Position numbers and translations under genes: made by a program. Below, piece by piece: positions 14,703-20,164 of a DNA stretch of 20,164 bases (position 1 is the stretch's first letter; each line of letters begins with the position of its first letter). Source of the DNA: Methanoregula sp. (lineage in GTDB: Archaea > Halobacteriota > Methanomicrobia > Methanomicrobiales > Methanospirillaceae); contig JAQWDG010000014.1 of assembly GCA_028705545.1 (NCBI GenBank), positions 1 through 20,164 of the forward strand, written 5' to 3'. The notes beneath the pieces are model-generated. The model was not told the origin of the DNA. It did no database searches and saw only the letters and a list, made by a program, of their open reading frames with translations.

Positions 14703-14855
14703 AAGTACAGTACTTTAACAGCTCAGCTCTTGTATTTTTATACGACAGTAATTCAACACATTTTTATGCAATTTCATAAGGTTTATTAGTTATAGTAAAC
14801 TACAAGATCCTTAGTTAAAAAGTATTTTAACTGACCGTTAGAGTGTGATGTGTGC
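14703..14855 (+). promoter_or_regulatory. Promoter and dyad-rich leader of the fwd operon
   Basis: A sharply AT-rich stretch with several TATA-like elements (TATTTTTATAC at 14733-14743; TTTATTAG at 14782-14789). Four dyads are seen: AAGTACAGTACTT (14703-14715), TTATG/CATAA (14764-14779), GTTTA/TAAAC (14781-14800) and GTTAAAAAGTATTTTAAC (14814-14831). One or more may be operators for a regulator of methanogenesis genes. GTGATG (14845-14850) before ATG 14856 is the Shine-Dalgarno. Confidence 0.5.
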
Positions 14856-15119
14856 ATGGCGTTTTCAATGCATGTAAACATAAACCGGTGCACCGGGTGC
14901 GGGAACTGCGTGGTCTCCTGCCCGGTCAACGCCCTTGAGCTGTATACGCTTGATCCGGTAACAAAGGAGAAGATCTACCGGGTCGTGAACGGGAAGTCGA
15001 TCAGTCTTGACGTGAACCTGGAGCTCTGTGCCGGGTGCGGCGTTTGCGTAAAGGCATGCCCGTACCAGGTTATCACCCTGTCCGGCAGGGGAGAGATGGA
15101 AGCTCTCGCACCCATCTGA
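14856..15119 (+). CDS. fwdG: Two-cluster ferredoxin subunit of formylmethanofuran dehydrogenase (FwdG-like)
   Basis: An 87-residue 2x[4Fe-4S] ferredoxin. The first cluster uses CxxCxxCxxxCP at 12-23, the second the same pattern at 58-69. The two are separated by a 35-residue insert, longer than in plain clostridial ferredoxins and in line with FwdG. It probably passes low-potential electrons from heterodisulfide reductase or a polyferredoxin to FwdB. ATG 14856 was chosen over a GTG two codons upstream because GTGATG is well spaced to it. It opens the operon; fwdD follows directly with AGGAG overlapping the stop codon. Confidence 0.85.
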   Translation: MAFSMHVNINRCTGCGNCVVSCPVNALELYTLDPVTKEKIYRVVNGKSISLDVNLELCAGCGVCVKACPYQVITLSGRGEMEALAPI

Positions 15120-15132
15120 GGAGATGCCTGTC

Positions 15133-15546
15133 ATGACAAAACTCAACCTCAACATGATTACCCAGCGCTCTGTTGAAGAGGGCGCTGCAATGGAGAAGGG
15201 GAAGACCAATCCCGATTATTTCGAGGCGTGCTCGATCATCGAGATGAACCCCGAGGACATGAAAAAGGCCGGCATCTGGGTCAACTCGAACGTGAGGGTC
15301 ACCAGTGAGTGCGGCACGGTTGTCGTGAAGTGCATCCATGCAACGCAGTACTGCCCGCCGGGCCTCGCACACATCCGCCAGGGCGTCTGGGCAAACCAGG
15401 TCGTCCCGCCACGGACCCAGTCTACCGGCACCCCCCAGTACAGCGGGTTCCCGGTTACCGTAGAACCAGCATTTACTGAAGAACGCAAGACTGCTCTCCA
15501 GCTCGTCCAGGGAGCGGTCGGCCTCTGGAAGAAAGGAGGGAACTAA
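15133..15546 (+). CDS. fwdD: Formylmethanofuran dehydrogenase subunit D
   Basis: A 137-residue protein with the molybdopterin-dinucleotide-binding fold, equivalent to the C-terminal domain of larger formate-dehydrogenase-like enzymes but separate in Fwd/Fmd. It helps hold the tungsto- or molybdopterin in FwdB. Visible features are the N-terminal LNLNMITQRSVEEGAAMEKG, the domain core MNPEDMKKAGIWVNSNVRVTSECGTVVVK, and the CPPGLAHIRQGVWANQVVPP motif near the middle. An in-frame ATG at 15124 is only one base after GGAG, while ATG 15133 is nine bases from it, so the latter is the likely start. Confidence 0.93.
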   Translation: MTKLNLNMITQRSVEEGAAMEKGKTNPDYFEACSIIEMNPEDMKKAGIWVNSNVRVTSECGTVVVKCIHATQYCPPGLAHIRQGVWANQVVPPRTQSTGTPQYSGFPVTVEPAFTEERKTALQLVQGAVGLWKKGGN

Positions 15547-15548
15547 CC

Positions 15549-16934
15549 ATGCCCAAGCTGATTACCCAGGTAGGATGCCCGTACTGCGGGTCGTCCTGCG
15601 ATGATATCGAAGTGATCGTTTCCGACGACAATAAGAAGATCCTCGAGGTCCACAACGCGTGCATCATCGGGACGAACCTGTTTATGCATGCAAACGACCC
15701 GACCCGACCCAAGCTCCCGCGGATGCGCCAGGCCGACGGATCGATGAAGGAGATTGCCTATCCCGAAGCCATCGACTTTATGGCAAAGACCATGCTTGCA
15801 GCGAAAAAGCCTCTCATCTACGGCTTTGGTTCCACCAACTGCGAAGGCATGGCAGCAGTCGCCCGGATCGCGGAGAAGTCCGGTGCAGTCCTCGATAACT
15901 GTGCAACCATCTGCCACGGCCCGTCATTCCTGGCAATGTTCGATAACGGCTACCCGAGCTGCACGCTGGGTGAGGCAAAGAACCGTGCCGATGTCGTCGT
16001 TTTCTGGGGCTGCAACCCGATGCACGCCCACCCGCGGCACACCTCCCGGTATTCGATCTTCCCCCGCGGCTACTTCACCAGCAAGGGCCAGATGCAGAGA
16101 ACAATCCTCTCTGTCGACCCCCGCCAGACCGATACTGCAAAGCTCGCCGACATCCACCTGATGCTCGACCAGGGCCACGACTACGAACTCTTCGATGCAT
16201 TCCGGACCGTGCTCAAGGGTTACGACATCCCCGATGTCGTTGCCGGCATCAAGAAGGAAACGATCGTAAAGGCCGTAGATATCATGAAAAAGGCCCGCTT
16301 CTGCATGATCTTCTTCGGTATGGGCTGCACCCACACGGATGGCCGCAACCATAACATCGATGCGGCAATCAGCCTGACCCGCGACCTCAATAATTACACC
16401 AAGTGCTCGATCATGGCAATGCGGGGACACTATAATATCGCCGGGCCGGGGCAGGTCTGGTCGTGGATCTTCGGGTTCCCGTACTGTATCGACCTTTCCA
16501 AGGGCACTCATGCACACATGAACCCGGGCGAAACAAGTTCCGTGGACCTTGCGATGCGCGACGAAGTCGACTGCTTCGTGAATATCGGGGCTGACGCAGG
16601 TGCGCATTTCCCGATCCAGGCAGTCCAGCACTTAAAGAAACACCCGTTCATCACTGTCGACCCCAACTTCAACATGGCAAGCGAGATCGCCGACCTCCAT
16701 ATCCCGGTCAGGATTGCCGGTGTGGACGAGCCGGGTGTTGTCTACCGTATGGACAACGTCCCGATCCAGTTCAAGGCTGTAATCGACGGCCTGCCGGGTG
16801 TTCCGAGCGATGAGGAACTCTTCGACATGGTGTACGAACGCATGTGCGAACTCACGAATACCCAGCCTGTCTGGATTGCCGCAAAGGAAGACCGGAAACA
16901 CCCCGCGAACATTTCGGCGGTGAACGAAGCATGA
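15549..16934 (+). CDS. fwdB: Formylmethanofuran dehydrogenase subunit B (tungsten/molybdenum catalytic subunit)
   Basis: A 461-residue catalytic subunit that reduces CO2 to formate, which then passes through a tunnel to FwdA. The N-terminal [4Fe-4S] ligands are Cys10, Cys13, Cys17 and Cys38. The metal ligand is Cys118 in LDNCATICHGPS (codon TGT at 15900-15902); this is the cysteine form, not the selenocysteine form of some methanogens. Pterin-binding segments include FWGCNPMHAHPRHT and the NIGADAGAHFP region. A strong GGAGGGA ribosome site precedes the ATG. Its stop overlaps the fwdA start (ATGA). Sequence does not show whether W or Mo is used. Confidence 0.97.
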   Translation: MPKLITQVGCPYCGSSCDDIEVIVSDDNKKILEVHNACIIGTNLFMHANDPTRPKLPRMRQADGSMKEIAYPEAIDFMAKTMLAAKKPLIYGFGSTNCEGMAAVARIAEKSGAVLDNCATICHGPSFLAMFDNGYPSCTLGEAKNRADVVVFWGCNPMHAHPRHTSRYSIFPRGYFTSKGQMQRTILSVDPRQTDTAKLADIHLMLDQGHDYELFDAFRTVLKGYDIPDVVAGIKKETIVKAVDIMKKARFCMIFFGMGCTHTDGRNHNIDAAISLTRDLNNYTKCSIMAMRGHYNIAGPGQVWSWIFGFPYCIDLSKGTHAHMNPGETSSVDLAMRDEVDCFVNIGADAGAHFPIQAVQHLKKHPFITVDPNFNMASEIADLHIPVRIAGVDEPGVVYRMDNVPIQFKAVIDGLPGVPSDEELFDMVYERMCELTNTQPVWIAAKEDRKHPANISAVNEA

Positions 16935-18652
16935 GCGAGATCAAAGGCGAAATTTTAATCAAGGGCGGGTTTGTCATCGACCCGGCCCAGAATATCGACG
17001 GTGATATTGCCGATATTGCCATAAAAGACGGTAAGATCGTCGAGAGGGTCAGCAATGCTGCAAAGGTCATCGATGCAAAAGGCAAAGTCGTCATGGCCGG
17101 CGGTGTCGACGTCCACTCACACGTGGCAGGCCCCAAGGTGAACGTAGGCCGGTTGATCCGGCCCGAAGACAAGCTCTTCAAGAGCGGCGTGGCCCACGCC
17201 CCGACCCGTATGGAGATGGGATTCTCCGTCCCGAGCGTATTAAAGACTGGATACGACTATGCCCGTATGGGGTACGGCTTTGTCATGGAAGCGGCAATGC
17301 CCCCGATCCATGCACCCCACGTGCACGAAGAGATCCACGACACTCCGATTATCGATGAAGCAGCGCTCCCGGTTTTCGGGAACAACTGGTTTGTCATGGA
17401 GTACATCCAGAAAGGCGAGATTGAGAACACCGCTGCCTACATTGCCTGGCTGCTCCGGGCAACCAAGGGTTACGGTATCAAGATCGTCAACCCCGGCGGC
17501 ACCGCTGCCTGGGCATGGGGCATGAACTGTCTCGACCTCGAAGACAAGGTCCCGTACTTCGACGTCACGCCCCACCAGATCCTCACCGGGCTCATGCAGG
17601 CAAACGAGTACCTCGGCCTGCCCCACTCCATCCACGTCCACCAGAACGACCTCGGCAACCCCGGGAACTACCCGGTCACCCTTGCTTCGCTCAAGCTCGC
17701 TGAGGGAGTCAAGACAAAGAACAAGTTCGGGCGCGAACAGGTCATGCACTCGACCCATCTCCAGTTCCACTCCTATGGAGGGGACAGCTGGGCGACATTC
17801 TGCTCGAAGGCAAAAGAAGTCATGGACTACGTCAACAAGCAGAAAAACATCACCATCGACCTCGGCTGCGTAACCCTTGACGAGACCACTACGATGACGG
17901 CCGACGGCCCGTTCGAGCACCACCTCCATGCATTAAACCACCTCAAGTGGGCGAACGTGGATGTCGAAATGGAAACTGCCGCAGGCGTTGTCCCGTATAT
18001 CTACAGCAAAGACGTTGTCCCGAACGCCATCCAGTGGGCGACCGGTCTCGAACTTGCGCTGTACAGCAAGGACCCGATGCGGACCTTTATCACCACCGAC
18101 CACCCGAATGCCGGCCCGTTCACCCGCTACCCGCGGGTTATCAAGTGGCTCATGAACAAGAAGTCGCGTGAAGCGGTCCTTGCCTCCATGAAGAAATCGG
18201 ACAAGGTCATCGATGCAACGACCATCCACACGATCGACCGCGAACTCAACCTTTACGAAATTGCGGCCATGACCCGTACCGGCCCGGCAAAGTGCCTTGG
18301 CCTCTCCAGTTATTACGGCAGCCTCAAGCCCGGAATGATTGCCGATGTTGCGGTCTACGACCTCAACTATAAGGACATGCCAAGCGACCCCGAGAAGATC
18401 GAGTCCGCTTTCTTACGTGCGGCAGCCTTTGTCAAGTCCGGTGAAATCGTTGTCCGCGACGGCGAAGTCCTCAGCCACGGTCACAAGAAGACCGTCTGGG
18501 TCAACCCGAAGATGAAGGAGAACCCGCAGGTAAAACGCGATGTCACCGAGAGCTTCACCAAGGGCTATTACACGGTTGGTCTCACCAACTACCCGGTCCG
18601 CGAATACCTCGCACCGCACCCGTTCGTGATCGACGTCGATGTGGAGGCCTAA
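16931..18652 (+). CDS. fwdA: Formylmethanofuran dehydrogenase subunit A (amidohydrolase)
   Basis: A 573-residue metal-dependent amidohydrolase of the dihydroorotase-like superfamily. It condenses formate, made in FwdB, with the amine of methanofuran at a binuclear metal site. Visible ligands: HSH in VDVHSHVAG (His62, His64), the lysine expected to be carboxylated in GIKIVNPGG (Lys184), histidines in SIHVHQND (235, 237), and the catalytic aspartate in ITTDHPNAGPF (Asp390). ATG 16931 was chosen since it overlaps the fwdB stop by four bases and starts the conserved beta domain (MSEIKGEILIKGG); the frame runs further upstream but lies inside fwdB. Confidence 0.97.
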   Translation: MSEIKGEILIKGGFVIDPAQNIDGDIADIAIKDGKIVERVSNAAKVIDAKGKVVMAGGVDVHSHVAGPKVNVGRLIRPEDKLFKSGVAHAPTRMEMGFSVPSVLKTGYDYARMGYGFVMEAAMPPIHAPHVHEEIHDTPIIDEAALPVFGNNWFVMEYIQKGEIENTAAYIAWLLRATKGYGIKIVNPGGTAAWAWGMNCLDLEDKVPYFDVTPHQILTGLMQANEYLGLPHSIHVHQNDLGNPGNYPVTLASLKLAEGVKTKNKFGREQVMHSTHLQFHSYGGDSWATFCSKAKEVMDYVNKQKNITIDLGCVTLDETTTMTADGPFEHHLHALNHLKWANVDVEMETAAGVVPYIYSKDVVPNAIQWATGLELALYSKDPMRTFITTDHPNAGPFTRYPRVIKWLMNKKSREAVLASMKKSDKVIDATTIHTIDRELNLYEIAAMTRTGPAKCLGLSSYYGSLKPGMIADVAVYDLNYKDMPSDPEKIESAFLRAAAFVKSGEIVVRDGEVLSHGHKKTVWVNPKMKENPQVKRDVTESFTKGYYTVGLTNYPVREYLAPHPFVIDVDVEA

Positions 18653-18667
18653 AAGGCAGGTGCTGAC

Positions 18668-19468
18668 ATGGCAACCGTAACCTTAACCCCCACAAAGACA
18701 CCCGAGCTGATGCTCGAAGCAAACTCCGTTACCCCGGATGCATTTGCCGGAAAGAATGCAGAACAGATTGCCACGCTTGAGTGCCGCGAAGGAAAGACCC
18801 ATGTTACCATCGGAGACTTCTTTACGGTCTCCGGTAACGCCGGCGCAACGGCTGCCGAAACCGATATCGTGATCGCAGGTGACTGCACCCGGGTCAAGTA
18901 TATCGGCAGCAAGATGACCGCAGGCACGGTCACCGTGAACGGCAACGCCGATATGTATGTCGGCGGCTGGATGAAAGGCGGCAAGATCCACATCAAGGGC
19001 AACGTCGATTCCTTCTGCGGTATCGCAATGGAAGGCGGCGAGATCCTTGTTGACGGCAGGGCCCAGAACCATGTCGGCTGCGCATACCGCGGCGACTGGA
19101 GAGGCATGAAAGGCGGCACGATCCGGATCAAGGGCGATGCCGGCAACGATATCGGGACTTTCATGCTTGGCGGGACCATCATCATTGAAGGGAACGCCTT
19201 CATCCACGTCTCCACCCACGCAGAAGGAGGCACAGTTATCGTCAAGGGCAATGTCGACGGCCGTGTCGGTGGACAGATGGTCAAGGGTACCATCTACGTC
19301 TTTGGCGAGATCAAGTTCATGATGCCCGGCTTCAAGAAAGTCGACAAGGTCGATCTTGAAGTCGACGGTACGAAAGCCACCTTCGACCACTACATCGGGG
19401 ATCTCGGGGAACGCCACCCCAAGAGCAAGGGCAAGACAGTCTTTGCCGACCTGTACCTCAAGGCATAA
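18668..19468 (+). CDS. fwdC: Formylmethanofuran dehydrogenase subunit C
   Basis: A 266-residue protein built on the right-handed beta-helix also found in glutamate synthase (GXGXG domain). Repeated turns of the form GGxIxIKGN/D and VGxxMxGGxIxVxG fill residues about 85-225, for example MKGGKIHIKGNVDSFCG and MKGGTIRIKGDAGNDIG. It binds FwdA and helps frame the methanofuran-binding site. The ATG has AGGTG about 7 bases upstream and follows fwdA by 15 bp. It is the last gene of the operon. Confidence 0.96.
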   Translation: MATVTLTPTKTPELMLEANSVTPDAFAGKNAEQIATLECREGKTHVTIGDFFTVSGNAGATAAETDIVIAGDCTRVKYIGSKMTAGTVTVNGNADMYVGGWMKGGKIHIKGNVDSFCGIAMEGGEILVDGRAQNHVGCAYRGDWRGMKGGTIRIKGDAGNDIGTFMLGGTIIIEGNAFIHVSTHAEGGTVIVKGNVDGRVGGQMVKGTIYVFGEIKFMMPGFKKVDKVDLEVDGTKATFDHYIGDLGERHPKSKGKTVFADLYLKA

Positions 19469-19477
19469 CCCACACTC

Positions 19478-19485
19478 TTTTTTTT
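19478..19485 (+). terminator. T-run terminator of the fwd operon
   Basis: Eight T begin 9 nt after the fwdC stop codon, which fits archaeal T-run termination. Confidence 0.6.
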
Positions 19486-19562
19486 CATACAAACGGATCG
19501 TTTATTACCCGGCATGGTATATGCCTGAAATATCGCTGAATCATCCCGGCAGGAAAAACATT

Positions 19563-20164
19563 ATGGCAGACATCGGCACCGAATTCATTAAAGGGACAAA
19601 ATACCCGGATTATTCCACCGTGGACCTTGTCCTCCGCAAACCTGAACCACCCGTAGAACTCCCCCTCCCCGAAGGGACAAAAATTATCGGACTCCCGGAT
19701 CCAAAAAAGGCAAAGGTCCCGAAAAAAGCCGTTACGGATATCATAAAGACCTGGGAGCCATCCGCATTTCTGGCCCGTTCGTCAATCACTCTCGAACAGC
19801 TTTCGGTGCTGCTCTGGTATACCCAGGGGTTCCGGCTCCGGGTAAACGAGGCCCTGGTATTAAAAAATGTGCCGTCGAGCGCGTCGCGGTACCCCCTTGA
19901 AACATATTTTGTCGCAGGCGAAGTGGAGGGACTGGAATGCGGGCTCTACCGCTACATCCCCAGTACGCACAGTATCGCGGTCCTGCGGGAAGATTCCGGC
20001 CTGCCTCTGGAGATGGCAACGGCAAGCATGAACTTCAAGGTGGTTACCCGGGCTGCAGTCACGTTCATCTGGGTCGCTGTCCCCTACCGCACGGTATGGG
20101 CCCTCGGGAAACGTGGATACCGGAGCATCTTTCTCGAAGCCGGCCATACCTGCCAGGAACTGAT
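19563..20164 (+). CDS. SagB-type nitroreductase-like protein, 5' part only
   Basis: The frame stays open for 200 codons and runs off the window end, so the gene is partial. It reads MADIGTEFIKGTKYPDYS, then a Pro/Lys-rich stretch, ITLEQLSVLLWYTQG, SSASRYPLETYFVAG, LECGLYRYIPS, and near the end GKRGYRSIFLEAGHTCQEL. These are hallmarks of the SagB/thiazoline-oxidase branch of FMN-dependent nitroreductases: the helix with LLWYTQG, the RYPLE segment and the final E-GH motif. ATG 19563 has AGGA nine bases upstream and is preferred; an in-frame ATG at 19521 is possible. A TATA-like TTTATTAC is at about 19500-19507. No peptide precursor or cyclodehydratase is visible nearby, so a role in peptide modification is not supported here. 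Confidence 0.85.
   Translation, partial: MADIGTEFIKGTKYPDYSTVDLVLRKPEPPVELPLPEGTKIIGLPDPKKAKVPKKAVTDIIKTWEPSAFLARSSITLEQLSVLLWYTQGFRLRVNEALVLKNVPSSASRYPLETYFVAGEVEGLECGLYRYIPSTHSIAVLREDSGLPLEMATASMNFKVVTRAAVTFIWVAVPYRTVWALGKRGYRSIFLEAGHTCQEL

Noticed and set aside
15924..16631. 235-codon open frame antisense to fwdB, and similar ones antisense to fwdA, fwdC and the permease
   Set aside because: They are codon-bias shadows of real genes with strong motifs on the plus strand.

Overview
The window comes from a methanogenic euryarchaeon, most likely of the order Methanomicrobiales (Methanoregula or a close relative). The reasons are a tungsten/molybdenum formylmethanofuran dehydrogenase operon (first step of methanogenesis from CO2), hypD, a COG1361/MacB-type exporter set, AT-rich archaeal TATA boxes upstream of genes in an otherwise GC-rich genome, and Shine-Dalgarno sites of the GGAG/GGTGAT kind. 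The genus is an inference from gene content.

Layout. (1) 157-1723, plus strand: a zinc-ribbon/TM2 membrane protein and a secreted lipoprotein with a ComEC-like metallo-beta-lactamase fold. (2) 1974-2360, minus: a stand-alone CheY-like receiver. A long AT-rich gap follows, then tRNA-Thr(GGU) on the minus strand (2778-2851). (3) 3043-5148: an MscS channel (minus) and hypD (plus) diverge from a 45-bp spacer. (4) 5185-6051, minus: an iron-sulfur flavoprotein gene interrupted by one in-frame TAG, with about 85 further codons still open after it. tRNA-Arg(CCG) follows at 6195-6266 on the plus strand. (5) 6728-10009, plus: a three-gene operon of a cell-surface COG1361-like protein, a MacB/LolD-type ATPase and a MacB-type permease. 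(6) 10451-13210, minus: a complete ECF transporter operon (TrpP-like S component, fused double ATPase, EcfT) with overlapping or near-abutting genes. (7) 13405-14607, plus: an NAD(P)-malic enzyme. (8) 14856-19468, plus: the fwd operon in the order ferredoxin (fwdG-like), fwdD, fwdB, fwdA, fwdC, preceded by an AT-rich leader with several dyads. (9) 19563 to the window end: the 5' part of a SagB/nitroreductase-like gene.

How the genes work together. Fwd reduces CO2 to formylmethanofuran; FwdA and FwdC carry the formyl-transfer half, FwdB and FwdD the tungsten/molybdenum active site, and the small ferredoxin feeds electrons. HypD builds the Fe(CN)2CO centre of the [NiFe] hydrogenases that supply reductant. 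Malic enzyme links C4 acids to pyruvate. The ECF set probably imports a small nutrient, perhaps tryptophan. The exporter trio and the lipoprotein act at the cell surface.

The most notable anomaly is the amber-interrupted flavoprotein. I found no clearly novel multi-gene system. Other points worth a second look are the dyad-rich fwd leader, a structured intergenic stretch at 10061-10365, and an aspartate in place of the usual Q-loop glutamine in the first half of the fused ECF ATPase.
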